DNA from: Thauera aminoaromatica S2
GTDB lineage: Bacteria > Pseudomonadota > Gammaproteobacteria > Burkholderiales > Rhodocyclaceae
Assembly (NCBI RefSeq): GCF_000310185.1
Contig: NZ_AMXD01000030.1
Location: forward strand, 1 to 33,192
Length of the DNA: 33,192 nt
Direction: 5' to 3'
Of the stretch, positions 1 through 7,412 are shown in pieces. The position numbers were made by a program, and so were the translations under genes. Position 1 is the first letter of the stretch. Each line of letters opens with the position of its first letter. The notes under the pieces are model-generated. The model searched no databases and was not told the DNA's origin. It saw nothing but the letters and a program-made list of their open reading frames with translations.

Positions 1-689
1 GCCCGGGCTGGGTCGCGGGTGTCGCCGGCCTCGCCGCGCCTGCTGCGCTCGCGGGCTTCGCCGCGCCCGGCGGCACGGTGATCGCACTCGCCGGGCGGGG
101 CGGCTGGCTGGGGCTGTTCCGCCTTGGCGACAGCCTGCGCGCGGATGCGCCGATGATCACCCGTCGCCTGGCGGCCGAGGGTGCGGCGCTCGGCCTGCTT
201 TCCGGCGACGCGCAGCCGGTGGTGGATGCGGTCGCCGCCCGGCTGGGAATCCACGACGCGCGCGGTGGCCTGGATCCGCAGGGCAAGCAACAGGCGATCG
301 TCGACATGCAGCGCGACGACAGGGCGGTCGTGGCGATGATCGGCGACGGCGTGAACGACGCCCCGGTACTCGCCCAGGCCCACGTTTCGGTGGCGATGGG
401 CGGCGGTACCGACCTCGCGCGCAACCAGGCCGACATCGTGCTGCTCAACGAGCGCTTCGTCAGCCTTGCCGACGGGATCGTGCTTGCGCGCAGGACCCTG
501 CGCATCATCCGGCAGAACCTGTGGTGGTCGTTCGCCTACAATTTCACCTCGGTGCCGCTCGCCATGGCGGGGCTGGTGACCCCGTGGATGGCCGGCATCG
601 GCATGGCGGCGAGTTCCTTGCTCGTCGTGCTCAACGCGATGCGCCTGCAGCGCGCCACGCGCACCGAGCGCGCAGGCGCGGAGAACTGA
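1..689 (+). CDS. ccoI: Copper-translocating P1B-type ATPase CcoI, C-terminal part
   Basis: The gene is cut by the left window edge; the frame is open from base 3 and ends at TGA 687-689. The visible part covers the end of the cytoplasmic P domain, with the hinge motif GDGVNDAP and the following GGGTDLARNQADIVLL, and then the last two membrane helices. The final helix carries the MAASSLLVVLNAMRL pattern typical of P1B copper pumps. CcoI/FixI-type ATPases export copper to the periplasm for the CuB centre of cbb3 oxidase. Placement one base before ccoS and upstream of ccoNOQP supports CcoI over a general CopA detoxification pump. The CPC motif and metal-binding N-terminus lie outside the window, so the subtype rests on context. 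Confidence 0.9.
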   Translation, partial: PGWVAGVAGLAAPAALAGFAAPGGTVIALAGRGGWLGLFRLGDSLRADAPMITRRLAAEGAALGLLSGDAQPVVDAVAARLGIHDARGGLDPQGKQQAIVDMQRDDRAVVAMIGDGVNDAPVLAQAHVSVAMGGGTDLARNQADIVLLNERFVSLADGIVLARRTLRIIRQNLWWSFAYNFTSVPLAMAGLVTPWMAGIGMAASSLLVVLNAMRLQRATRTERAGAEN

Positions 690-690
690 G

Positions 691-945
691 ATGGAAAGCC
701 TCTACTTGCTGATTCCGCTGTCGGTCGTGCTGGTCTTCGTCATCGGGGTGTTGTTCTGGTGGTCGCTGCGCAGCGGCCAGTACGACGACCTCGAGGGTCC
801 GGCCTACCGGCTGCTGATGGACGACCGCGAACAACTCCCGGGGGACGGGCAGGAGCGGGATGCAGACCCGTCCGGCGAGGTGGCTGCGAATGGGGTTTCC
901 GATCGCCGTACCGGCTCCGCGGGTGAGCAATCGAGGTTTCGTTGA
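691..945 (+). CDS. ccoS: cbb3-type cytochrome oxidase assembly protein CcoS
   Basis: This is a small protein of 84 residues with one N-terminal membrane helix (about residues 5-25) followed by the family signature GQYDDLEGPAYRLLMDD. CcoS is needed for cofactor insertion (heme b and CuB) into CcoN; its exact chemistry is unknown. The ATG follows the ccoI stop after one base, so the two are translationally coupled. The protein is longer than many CcoS proteins (about 45-70 residues): after the signature it has a hydrophilic, probably disordered tail rich in G, D, R and S. The stop codon 943-945 lies inside a perfect Fnr box (942-955). Confidence 0.92.
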   Translation: MESLYLLIPLSVVLVFVIGVLFWWSLRSGQYDDLEGPAYRLLMDDREQLPGDGQERDADPSGEVAANGVSDRRTGSAGEQSRFR

Positions 946-955
946 CCTGCGTCAA
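942..955 (+). promoter_or_regulatory. Fnr box overlapping the ccoS stop codon
   Basis: The sequence TTGACCTGCGTCAA is a perfect 5-4-5 palindrome matching the Fnr/Anr consensus. Its centre is 948.5. A -10-like hexamer GAAAAT lies at 977-982 (4 of 6 matches to TATAAT), with its centre 31 bp downstream. That is the same spacing as at the ccoN promoter and fits a class II Fnr-activated promoter starting at about 989-990. The next intrinsic terminator is only about 95 bp further on. Confidence 0.8.
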
Positions 956-988
956 CTGCTGTCTCATGTAACGGTGGAAAATATCGGC

Positions 989-1084
989 GTTGCGACCGAT
1001 CGCCTTTCATGACGATGGCGAGCGGTCCGGGGTTTATGTCTCTCTGTTGGGGTTGGGGGTGCGTGCAGACGCACCCTTTTTTTT
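989..1084 (+). ncRNA. Candidate Fnr-activated small RNA between ccoS and ccoN
   Basis: The predicted transcript runs from the start site implied by the Fnr box at 942-955 to the T-tract at 1077-1084, about 96 nt. The 5' part can fold into an 11-bp hairpin (GACCGATCGCC 994-1004 with GGCGAGCGGTC 1017-1027, one A/G mismatch, 12-nt loop). A largely unpaired stretch of about 29 nt follows (1028-1056), including TCTCTCT, which is complementary to purine-rich ribosome binding sites. The 3' end is a perfect 8-bp GC-rich terminator stem followed by eight T. This layout matches regulatory sRNAs; FnrS of E. coli and AniS of Neisseria are known Fnr-dependent sRNAs, but no sequence homology to them is claimed. 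Alternative: merely the ccoS 3' end plus an unused Fnr site. Confidence 0.55.
1057..1084 (+). terminator. Strong intrinsic terminator
   Basis: The stem GGGTGCGT (1057-1064) pairs perfectly with ACGCACCC (1069-1076) around the loop GCAG and is followed directly by eight T (1077-1084). This is the clearest Rho-independent terminator in the window. It ends the ccoI-ccoS transcript and the proposed sRNA and separates both from ccoN. Confidence 0.93.
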
Positions 1085-1242
1085 GCCTCTCGAAAGGCAT
1101 GCCGAAACCGCTGGATGCCTTGCAGGCATTGGCTTCCAGCCCGCTCGCACGATTGCGCGCCGCGCTCGTTGCTGGGTTTTGGGTTTGTTTTTGGACTAAC
1201 TCCAATTTCCCCTTCCTTGGCCCCGTCTGCTGCAATACAATA
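1085..1242. other. Intergenic region between terminator and ccoN promoter
   Basis: No coding frame looks real here. Small inverted repeats are visible (GCCT/AGGC near 1085-1098 and ATGCC/GGCAT near 1118-1132), followed by a T/G-rich stretch at about 1171-1192. No consensus binding site other than the downstream Fnr box was recognised. Confidence 0.4.
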
Positions 1243-1283
1243 TTGACTTGTGTCAAATTGCGTATGTGGTCGTGGCGTATTCT
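1243..1283 (+). promoter_or_regulatory. Fnr-dependent ccoN promoter
   Basis: The Fnr box TTGACTTGTGTCAA (1243-1256, centre 1249.5) is a perfect palindrome. A -10 hexamer TATTCT lies at 1278-1283, giving a predicted start at about 1290 and a box at about -41.5, the class II activator position. The leader to the ccoN ATG is then about 70 nt. This fits low-oxygen induction of cbb3 oxidase by the fnr product encoded at 10047-10793. Confidence 0.85.
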
Positions 1284-1360
1284 CGCCCGAGTGGTTCGCC
1301 GCGGAAGTCTGCTGCGGCGCGACGCAAGCAGGGGTTTTCAAAAACAAAGAGGTGATCCAG

Positions 1361-2791
1361 ATGCAATCGCAAGCGACTTATAACTATAAAGTCGTGCGCC
1401 AGTTCGCCATCATGACGGTGGTGTGGGGCATCGTGGGCATGCTCGTCGGCGTGATCGCCGCGGCACAGCTCGTGTGGCCCCAGTTGAACGTGCACGAATT
1501 CCTGCATTTCGGCAGGCTCCGTCCGCTGCACACCAACGCGGTGATCTTCGCGTTCGGTGGCTGCGCGTTGTTCGCGACGTCGTACTACGTCGTCCAGCGC
1601 ACTTGTCACACCAGGCTGTTCGCGCCGGGCCTGGCCGCGTTCACCTTCTGGGGCTGGCAGCTGGTCATCCTGCTTGCCGCGATCACCCTGCCGCTGGGTT
1701 ACACCACCTCCAAGGAATACGCCGAGCTCGAATGGCCGATCGACATCCTGATCGCGATCGTGTGGGTGTCCTATGCCATCGTGTTCTTCGGCACCATTGC
1801 CAGGCGCAAGGTCTCGCACATCTATGTGGCGAACTGGTTCTTCGGCGGCTTCATCCTCACCGTCGCGCTGCTCCACATCGTGAACAGCGCCGCGATCCCC
1901 GTCTCGCTGACCAGCATGAAGTCCTATTCGGCCTATGCCGGCGTGCAGGACGCGATGATCCAGTGGTGGTACGGGCACAACGCGGTGGGCTTCTTCCTGA
2001 CTGCGGGCTTCCTCGGCATGATGTACTACTTCGTGCCCAAGCAGGCCGACCGTCCGGTGTATTCCTATCGCCTGTCGGTGGTGCACTTCTGGGCGCTGAT
2101 CTTCACCTACATGTGGGCGGGTCCGCACCACCTGCACTACACCGCGCTGCCCGACTGGACCCAGTCCGTGGGCATGGTGTTCTCGCTGATCCTGCTGGCG
2201 CCGTCCTGGGGCGGCATGATCAACGGCGTGCTGACCCTGTCGGGCGCCTGGCACAAGCTGCGCACCGACCCGATCCTGAAGTTCCTCATCACCTCGCTGT
2301 CCTTCTACGGCATGTCGACCTTCGAAGGCCCGATGATGTCGATCAAGACGGTCAACGCGCTGTCTCACTACACCGACTGGACCGTCGGCCACGTGCACTC
2401 CGGCGCGCTCGGCTGGGTGGCGATGATCTCCATCGGCTCGGTGTACTTCCTGCTGCCGCGCCTCTACGGCAAGAGCGAGATGTACAGCGTCAAGCTGATC
2501 AACGCCCACTTCTGGATCGCCACCATCGGCATCGTGCTGTACATCGCCTCGATGTGGATCTCTGGTGTGATGCAGGGCCTGATGTGGCGCGCGACCAACC
2601 CGGACGGCACGCTGACCTACTCCTTCGTCGAGTCGGTCAAGGCCAGCTACCCGTTCTGGACGATCCGCTTCATCGGCGGCGCGATGTTCCTCGGCGGCAT
2701 GCTGATCATGTTCTACAACATGGTGAAGACGATCGCCGGCCAGAAGGCCTATGACGCCCCGGTGCTCGCGCCCGCGGCTGCCCACGCCTGA
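1361..2791 (+). CDS. ccoN: cbb3-type cytochrome c oxidase subunit I CcoN
   Basis: This is the catalytic subunit of the high-affinity terminal oxidase, reducing O2 to water in the inner membrane while pumping protons. The 476 residues form about 12 membrane helices. Ligands are visible: His57 and His346 for low-spin heme b, His344 for heme b3, and His206, His256 and His257 for CuB. Tyr250 is at the place of the cross-linked tyrosine of cbb3 enzymes, and Glu323 in FEGPMMS is conserved. ATG 1361 was chosen because AGAGGTGAT sits 6-7 bases upstream and the protein starts like other CcoN; upstream in-frame ATGs would place the start inside the promoter. It is first in the ccoNOQP operon. Confidence 0.98.
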   Translation: MQSQATYNYKVVRQFAIMTVVWGIVGMLVGVIAAAQLVWPQLNVHEFLHFGRLRPLHTNAVIFAFGGCALFATSYYVVQRTCHTRLFAPGLAAFTFWGWQLVILLAAITLPLGYTTSKEYAELEWPIDILIAIVWVSYAIVFFGTIARRKVSHIYVANWFFGGFILTVALLHIVNSAAIPVSLTSMKSYSAYAGVQDAMIQWWYGHNAVGFFLTAGFLGMMYYFVPKQADRPVYSYRLSVVHFWALIFTYMWAGPHHLHYTALPDWTQSVGMVFSLILLAPSWGGMINGVLTLSGAWHKLRTDPILKFLITSLSFYGMSTFEGPMMSIKTVNALSHYTDWTVGHVHSGALGWVAMISIGSVYFLLPRLYGKSEMYSVKLINAHFWIATIGIVLYIASMWISGVMQGLMWRATNPDGTLTYSFVESVKASYPFWTIRFIGGAMFLGGMLIMFYNMVKTIAGQKAYDAPVLAPAAAHA

Positions 2792-2806
2792 TCGGAGAAC
2801 AACAAC

Positions 2807-3442
2807 ATGGCTCAATCGAAACACGAAAAGATCGAACGCAACGTATTCCTCATGATCGTGCTCACGCTGATGACCGTCAGCGTGGGTGGTCTGGTGGAGA
2901 TCGTGCCGCTGTTCTTCCAGCACTCGACCACCACCGCGATCGACCACAAGGGCAATGCGCTCGACGTCAAGCCGTACGATCCGGTCCGTCTCGTGGGGCG
3001 CGACATCTACGTCCGCGAAGGCTGCTACAACTGCCACTCGCAGATGATCCGTCCGTTCCGCGCCGAGACCGAGCGCTACGGCCACTATTCGGTCGCCGGC
3101 GAGTACATCTACGACCACCCGTTCCAGTGGGGCTCCAAACGCACCGGTCCGGACCTCGCCCGCGTCGGTGGCCGCTACTCCGACGAATGGCAGCGTGTGC
3201 ACCTGCTCAATCCTCGCGACGTCGTGCCCGAGTCGAACATGCCAGCCTTCCCCTGGCTCGATCGCCCGGTCAGGGCGGCGGACATCCAGGACCGCATGCG
3301 CGCGCTCAACAAGGTCGGTCTGCACAAGTACAGCGACGAGGAGATCGCCGCCGCGCCGGCCGCGCTCGAGGGCAAGACCGAACTCGACGCCGTCGTGGCC
3401 TACCTCCAGGGGTTGGGCACCGCGATTTCGCACTTCAGGTAA
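2807..3442 (+). CDS. ccoO: cbb3-type cytochrome c oxidase subunit II CcoO (monoheme c)
   Basis: This 211-residue protein has one N-terminal membrane anchor (about residues 13-36) and a periplasmic cytochrome c domain. The heme c site is Cys73-Tyr-Asn-Cys76-His77. CcoO passes electrons to the heme b/heme b3-CuB centre of CcoN. The conserved sequence ...[14 protein letters not shown] and a Met-rich SNMPAFPW segment (likely axial Met) are present. It follows ccoN after 15 bases with a GGAGAA ribosome binding site. Length is normal for the family. Confidence 0.97.
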   Translation: MAQSKHEKIERNVFLMIVLTLMTVSVGGLVEIVPLFFQHSTTTAIDHKGNALDVKPYDPVRLVGRDIYVREGCYNCHSQMIRPFRAETERYGHYSVAGEYIYDHPFQWGSKRTGPDLARVGGRYSDEWQRVHLLNPRDVVPESNMPAFPWLDRPVRAADIQDRMRALNKVGLHKYSDEEIAAAPAALEGKTELDAVVAYLQGLGTAISHFR

Positions 3443-3457
3443 GGAAGCACTCGCGCC

Positions 3458-3646
3458 GTGGATATCAACGATTTCCGTAGCCTGATCACCGTGCTTGGGC
3501 TGCTCTGCTTCCTGGGTATCTGTGCCTGGGCGTACAGCAAGCAGGCGAAGGCCGGTTTCGACGAGGCGGCGCGTCTGCCCCTGAGCGACGACGACCTACC
3601 GGCCCCGCGCGGCCGGCAAGACCAAGAGGGAAAAACAAATGGCTGA
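3458..3646 (+). CDS. ccoQ: cbb3-type cytochrome oxidase subunit CcoQ
   Basis: This is a 62-residue protein with one membrane helix (about residues 8-27) and a short charged cytoplasmic tail; the AWAYSKQAKAGFDEAARLPL segment is typical of CcoQ/FixQ. It stabilises the oxidase complex and has no cofactor. The start is GTG 3458, with AAGGAAG about 10 bases upstream. Its last 8 bases overlap the beginning of ccoP, indicating translational coupling. Confidence 0.92.
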   Translation: MDINDFRSLITVLGLLCFLGICAWAYSKQAKAGFDEAARLPLSDDDLPAPRGRQDQEGKTNG

Positions 3647-4529
3647 CTTCATCAGCGGTTTCTGGAACATGTATGTGATGGTCCTCGTGGCCCTCTCCAT
3701 CCTGTTCTGTGTGTTCGTGCTGGCGTCGAACATGACCAAGCGCGAGAAAGGGCCGGTGCAATTGCATGGCCATGTGTGGGATGAAACGCTTGCGGAGTAC
3801 AACAACCCCCTGCCGCGGTGGTGGATGTACCTGTTCTGGATCACCATCGTGTTCGCGGTGGTTTACCTGGCGATCTATCCCGGCTTTGGCCGCAGCAACC
3901 AGAGCCGCGGTCAGTGGGCGCAGTACGATGCGGAGATGCAGGCCGCCCAGGAGCGTTTCGGTCCCGTGTTCGCCAAGTATCGCGAGATGGACGTGATGGC
4001 GGTCGCCGCCGATCCCGAAGCCAACGCGATGGGCAAGCGCCTGTTCCTGACCTACTGCCAGCAGTGCCACGGCGCGGCGGCGCAGGGTGCGAAGAGCTTC
4101 CCCAACCTGACCGACAGCGAGTGGCTGTGGGGCGGTGCGCCGGAAAACATCAAGGAGACCATCACGAACGGGCGTAACGGCGTGATGCCTCCGTTCGGTC
4201 CCGCGCTCGGCGCCGACGGTGTCAAGGATGTCGCCAACTACGTGCGTTCGATGAACGGCCTCGCCCACGACTCCGTGCGCGCGCAGCGCGGCAAGGAAGC
4301 CTTCGAGTCCAACTGCGTGGCTTGCCACGGTGCGGATGCCAAGGGCAACCCGATGCTCGGCGCGCCCAACCTGACCGACAACCGCTGGCTGTACGGCTCG
4401 TCCGAGGCGGTGATCATCGAGACCGTCACCAACGGCCGCAACAACAAGATGCCCGCCTTCGGTGCCTTCCTCGGCGAGGACAAGGTGCACCTGCTCGCCG
4501 CCTACGTGCTGAGCCTGAGCAAGAAGTAA
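3639..4529 (+). CDS. ccoP: cbb3-type cytochrome c oxidase subunit III CcoP (diheme c)
   Basis: The 296-residue diheme cytochrome c receives electrons from soluble cytochromes. Two N-terminal membrane helices (about 10-30 and 61-81) are followed by two cytochrome c domains with heme sites Cys140-x2-Cys143-His144 and Cys226-x2-Cys229-His230. The two domains are internally repeated: PNLTDSEWLWGG and PNLTDNRWLYGS, and NGRNGVMPPFG and NGRNNKMPAFG. Having two N-terminal helices is usual for betaproteobacterial CcoP. It is the last gene of the structural operon and is followed by a stem-loop at 4563-4589. Confidence 0.97.
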   Translation: MADFISGFWNMYVMVLVALSILFCVFVLASNMTKREKGPVQLHGHVWDETLAEYNNPLPRWWMYLFWITIVFAVVYLAIYPGFGRSNQSRGQWAQYDAEMQAAQERFGPVFAKYREMDVMAVAADPEANAMGKRLFLTYCQQCHGAAAQGAKSFPNLTDSEWLWGGAPENIKETITNGRNGVMPPFGPALGADGVKDVANYVRSMNGLAHDSVRAQRGKEAFESNCVACHGADAKGNPMLGAPNLTDNRWLYGSSEAVIIETVTNGRNNKMPAFGAFLGEDKVHLLAAYVLSLSKK

Positions 4530-4562
4530 GCGTCACCCGCAGTAGCTGCAGCAGCATCGCAT

Positions 4563-4589
4563 CCCCGGGAGGAAGGGGCCCTCCCGGGG
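4563..4589 (+). terminator. Stem-loop after ccoP
   Basis: CCCCGGGAG (4563-4571) pairs perfectly with CTCCCGGGG (4581-4589) around a 9-base loop. Only a weak T-tract follows (TTCTCGAT), so it may be a partial terminator or an mRNA 3'-end protector that lets ccoNOQP be expressed more strongly than the downstream ccoG-ccoH genes. Confidence 0.55.
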
Positions 4590-4632
4590 TTCTCGATAAC
4601 AACAAGAACAAGAATTCATCGGTAACAAGGCC

Positions 4633-6066
4633 ATGAAAAGCGCATCCCCCGAGCCGCAGAAGGCGGCAAGACCCTCCAACCCCGAGTCCTCCCAGGACAC
4701 GCTCTACGCGGCACGCAAGAAGCTCTACGTGCGCTCCGTCACCGGCCTGTTCGCCAACTGGCGGTGGGCGTTGGTGTGGATCACCCAGATCTTGTTCTAC
4801 GGTCTGCCCTGGCTGAGCTGGAACGACCGCCAGGCCGTGCTTTTCCATCTGACCGAACGCAAGTTCTACATCTTCGGCTGGGTCTTCTGGCCGCAGGACG
4901 TGTTCTTTCTCGCGATCCTGTTGATCATCTCGGCCTACGCCCTGTTCTTCTTCACCGCGATCGCGGGCCGCCTGTGGTGCGGATATGCCTGCCCGCAGAC
5001 GGTGTATACCGAGATCTTCATGTGGATCGAGGAGAAGATCGAGGGCGACCATACCCGCCGCCAGAAGCTCGACCGCGCGCCGATGAGCTCCGGCAAGGCG
5101 TTGCGCCGCGCCGTCAAGTTCCTCGTCTGGGGCATCGTCGCGCTGTGGACCGGCTTCACCTTCGTGGCCTATTTCTCCCCGCTCGACGAATTGCTGGCCT
5201 CCTTCAACGGCCTCACCTTCGGGCCCTGGGAAACGTTCTGGATCCTGTTCTACGCCGGCTTCACCTACCTCTTCGCCGGCGTGCTGCGCGAGCAGGTGTG
5301 CAAGTACATGTGCCCGTACGCGCGCTTCCAGGCGGTGATGTTCGACCCCGACACCCTGGTGATCACCTACGACGAGGCACGTGGCGAGCCGCGCGGAACG
5401 CGCAAGAAGGGCATCGATCCGCGCTCCGTGTCCAAGGGCGACTGCATCGACTGCGGCATCTGCGTGCAGGTTTGCCCGACCGGGATCGACATCCGCGATG
5501 GCCTGCAGTACGAATGCATCGGCTGTGCCGCCTGCATCGACGCCTGCGACCAGGTCATGGACAAGATGAACTACCCGCGCGGCCTGATCCGCTACTCGAC
5601 CGAGAACGCGATGAAGCGCAATTGGGGCTCCAAGGAGATCCTCGCGCACGTGTTCCGGCCGCGCACGCTGATCTACGGCACCATCCTGGCCGCGATCTGC
5701 GCTGCCTTCGTGTGGGGCCTGGCTGCGCGCGAACCGCTGCGCGTCGACGTGCTGCGCGACCGCTCCTCGCTCGGACAGGAGATCGAGGGTGGCCTGATCG
5801 AGAACGTGTACCAGCTCCAGGTCATGAACATGACCGAGTCGCCGCGTGCGTTCAGCATCGGCGTCTCCGGCCTGAACGGAATCCGCATCAAGGGTCCGCA
5901 GCGGGTCGAGGTCGCGCCGGCCGGCGTGCAGTCGGTCACCGTACAGGTGCACGTCCCCTACGACGAAGGCAAGCCGGGGGCCAACACGATTTTCTTCGAC
6001 GTCGCTGCGGAGGATGATCCCGCCTTGACGCTCAAGGAAGAGTCCACTTTCCTGGTACCGCGCTGA
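4633..6066 (+). CDS. ccoG: cbb3 oxidase assembly ferredoxin-like protein CcoG (FixG/RdxA)
   Basis: This 477-residue membrane iron-sulfur protein is thought to reduce copper during cbb3 assembly. About four to five membrane helices surround two [4Fe-4S] ferredoxin motifs: Cys271/274/277/281 and Cys295/298/301/305. Further conserved cysteine motifs GYACPQ (Cys116, Cys120) and CKYMCP (Cys223, Cys227) are present. The C-terminal about 120 residues form an Ig-like periplasmic FixG domain. The ATG at 4633 is preceded by a weak AAGG. The stop is separated by one base from ccoH, so they form an operon. Confidence 0.96.
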   Translation: MKSASPEPQKAARPSNPESSQDTLYAARKKLYVRSVTGLFANWRWALVWITQILFYGLPWLSWNDRQAVLFHLTERKFYIFGWVFWPQDVFFLAILLIISAYALFFFTAIAGRLWCGYACPQTVYTEIFMWIEEKIEGDHTRRQKLDRAPMSSGKALRRAVKFLVWGIVALWTGFTFVAYFSPLDELLASFNGLTFGPWETFWILFYAGFTYLFAGVLREQVCKYMCPYARFQAVMFDPDTLVITYDEARGEPRGTRKKGIDPRSVSKGDCIDCGICVQVCPTGIDIRDGLQYECIGCAACIDACDQVMDKMNYPRGLIRYSTENAMKRNWGSKEILAHVFRPRTLIYGTILAAICAAFVWGLAAREPLRVDVLRDRSSLGQEIEGGLIENVYQLQVMNMTESPRAFSIGVSGLNGIRIKGPQRVEVAPAGVQSVTVQVHVPYDEGKPGANTIFFDVAAEDDPALTLKEESTFLVPR

Positions 6067-6067
6067 C

Positions 6068-6577
6068 ATGCGAAGCAAGAAGCCCGAAGCCCCGGTCGAG
6101 CCCTGGTACCGCCAGGGCTGGCCCTGGTTCCTCATCGCCCTGCCCGCGACCGCGGTGGTCGCCGGCATCGCCACCCTGGTGATCGCCGCGAAGACCTTCG
6201 ACGGCATGGTGGTCGACGACTACTACAAGGAAGGCCAGGCGATCGTGCAGACCCTCGGCCGCGTCGAGCACGCCCGCGAGCTCGGCTTGCGCGCCGCCTT
6301 GCGCATCCGCAGCGACTCGATCCACGTGGAGCTGACGGCTACCGCGCCGGGCAGCCTGCCCGACAGCATCCGCCTGACCGTCGCCCACCCCACGCGGAGT
6401 GGCCTCGACCAGGAGCTGCTCGTCCGCGGGCGCTCCGGTGTGTATGAGGCCACGCTCGCACCGCTGAGCACCGGTCGCTGGTTGTTCGTGATACAAGACG
6501 AGGCCCGAAGCTGGAGAATGGACGGGTCCGCTTACCTCCCTGCAGAGATGGAGATCCGGATGGATCCGAATGTCTGA
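6068..6577 (+). CDS. ccoH: cbb3 oxidase maturation protein CcoH (FixH)
   Basis: This FixH-family protein of 169 residues has a short cytoplasmic N-terminus, one membrane helix (about 18-42) and a periplasmic domain that starts with the typical VVDDYYKEGQAI motif. CcoH binds the assembling oxidase and is needed for its stability. The start lies one base after the ccoG stop. The end region WLFVIQDEARSWRMDGSAYLP is a typical FixH domain end. The family assignment is clear; the molecular role is known only in outline. Confidence 0.93.
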   Translation: MRSKKPEAPVEPWYRQGWPWFLIALPATAVVAGIATLVIAAKTFDGMVVDDYYKEGQAIVQTLGRVEHARELGLRAALRIRSDSIHVELTATAPGSLPDSIRLTVAHPTRSGLDQELLVRGRSGVYEATLAPLSTGRWLFVIQDEARSWRMDGSAYLPAEMEIRMDPNV

Positions 6578-6601
6578 GTTTCTTGCAAAGGGAGAAGCAC
6601 C

Positions 6602-6751
6602 ATGGCCTGGGAATTGTTGTTCAAGAGCGATATCGGTCTGCTGAGCCTCTTCACCATCGTCTTCATTCTGGTGATGGCCGTCTACCTTTACCGCTTCGCC
6701 CGCCGCCATATGGCGGAGGACGAGCAGAAGGCCCGTAGCGCCCGCTCATGA
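6602..6751 (+). CDS. DUF3149 small membrane protein
   Basis: This short 49-residue gene begins MAWELLFKSDIGLLS and has one membrane helix (about residues 12-30), followed by a basic stretch (YRFARRH) and an acidic/polar tail. The residue pattern matches DUF3149. AAGGGAGAAG lies 5-7 bases before the ATG, a strong ribosome binding site. It starts 24 bases after ccoH and is followed by a terminator, so it is the last gene of the cco assembly unit. Its function is unknown. Position and size resemble small single-helix accessory subunits of cbb3 oxidases (such as CcoM of Pseudomonas stutzeri), which is only an analogy. Confidence 0.85.
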   Translation: MAWELLFKSDIGLLSLFTIVFILVMAVYLYRFARRHMAEDEQKARSARS

Positions 6752-6770
6752 GCGATCCGCACCGCGGATG

Positions 6771-6794
6771 AAAACGGCCCGCACGAGCGGGCCG
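6771..6794. terminator. Bidirectional intrinsic terminator between cco cluster and uspA
   Basis: CGGCCCGC (6775-6782) pairs perfectly with GCGGGCCG (6787-6794) around ACGA. On the minus strand the stem is followed by TTTT, so it ends uspA; on the plus strand it ends the ccoG-ccoH-DUF3149 transcript with a poorer tail. Confidence 0.8.
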
Positions 6795-6833
6795 CATGCT
6801 TTGGGGGGGCCGCGCGCGGGGCCGATGCCGGTG

Positions 6834-7277
6834 TCAGCGGTAGACCAGAACCGGCGTCTTGCTGTGGGTCAGCACCTTTTGCGTCTCGGAGCCGAGCAGC
6901 AGGCCTGCGATGCCGCGACGGCCGTGCGAGGCCATGAAGATGAGGTCGCAGCCATGGCGGTCGGCGGCGTCGATGATCGCCTCGTAGGGCACCTCATTGA
7001 CCGCGGTGTCGCTGTCGCAGGCCACGCCCGCCGCTTCCGCCGCACCGCGCGCCTTTGAAAGGATCGCCTCGGCTTCGGATGCAGCCGATTTCGCGAACTG
7101 CTCGGGCGTGGTCGGATCGATCAGCGCGCCCTCGCCGTAGATCGGCATCGGGAAGTCCGGCTGCGAATAGAAGAAGGTGATGCGCGCGCCGGTCTCCTTC
7201 GCGAAGGAGACGGCACGGGCGACCGTGCTGTCCGAGAGTGCCGAGCCGTCGGTCGGTACCAGGATGTGCTTGAACAT
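6834..7277 (-). CDS. Universal stress protein UspA family
   Basis: This single-domain Usp protein of 147 residues starts MFKHILVPTDGSALS and ends with the nucleotide-binding segment ASHGRRGIAGLLLGS and the strand TPVLVYR. The binding motif of ATP-type Usps is G-x2-G-x9-G-S/T; here the first glycine is alanine, a common variant. A GGGAG ribosome binding site lies 8 bases before the ATG. It is transcribed divergently from the nuclease gene at 7413 across a perfect Fnr box. In Pseudomonas, Usp proteins under the Fnr homologue Anr support anaerobic survival, which fits this arrangement. Confidence 0.93.
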   Translation of the reverse strand: MFKHILVPTDGSALSDSTVARAVSFAKETGARITFFYSQPDFPMPIYGEGALIDPTTPEQFAKSAASEAEAILSKARGAAEAAGVACDSDTAVNEVPYEAIIDAADRHGCDLIFMASHGRRGIAGLLLGSETQKVLTHSKTPVLVYR

Positions 7278-7309
7278 GACGTACGCTCCCTGTGGTGTGT
7301 CGTGCTTCG

Positions 7310-7353
7310 ATTATAGCGAGCGGATGGGGTCCGCCATGATTGATCATGATCAA
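7310..7353 (-). promoter_or_regulatory. Fnr box and consensus -10 for uspA
   Basis: TTGATCATGATCAA (7340-7353) is a perfect match to the Fnr consensus and fully palindromic. On the minus strand a perfect TATAAT lies at 7315-7310, 34 bp from the box centre, giving a start near 7303 and a box at about -42 to -44. On the plus strand only a poor -10 (CACAGT 7376-7381) is at the matching distance for the nuclease gene, so uspA is the stronger target. Confidence 0.85.
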
Positions 7354-7412
7354 GCCGTCGAGCGATCACGAAGGGCACAGTGGGAACCCCTGAAAGATCG
7401 GCGAGGCCAGCG

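Noticed and set aside
1009-1383. Plus-strand frame running through the ccoS-ccoN gap
   Set aside because: It crosses a strong terminator and the ccoN promoter and has no ribosome binding site or homology pattern; the region is better explained as sRNA plus regulatory DNA.
1253-3433. Long open frame of 726 codons on the minus strand opposite ccoN and ccoO
   Set aside because: It has His/Arg/Asp/Val-rich low-complexity composition typical of the antisense of GC-rich genes, and it mirrors two unmistakable oxidase genes.
4426-6207. 593-codon minus-strand frame opposite ccoG
   Set aside because: Same antisense artefact; no family motifs, and ccoG on the other strand is certain.
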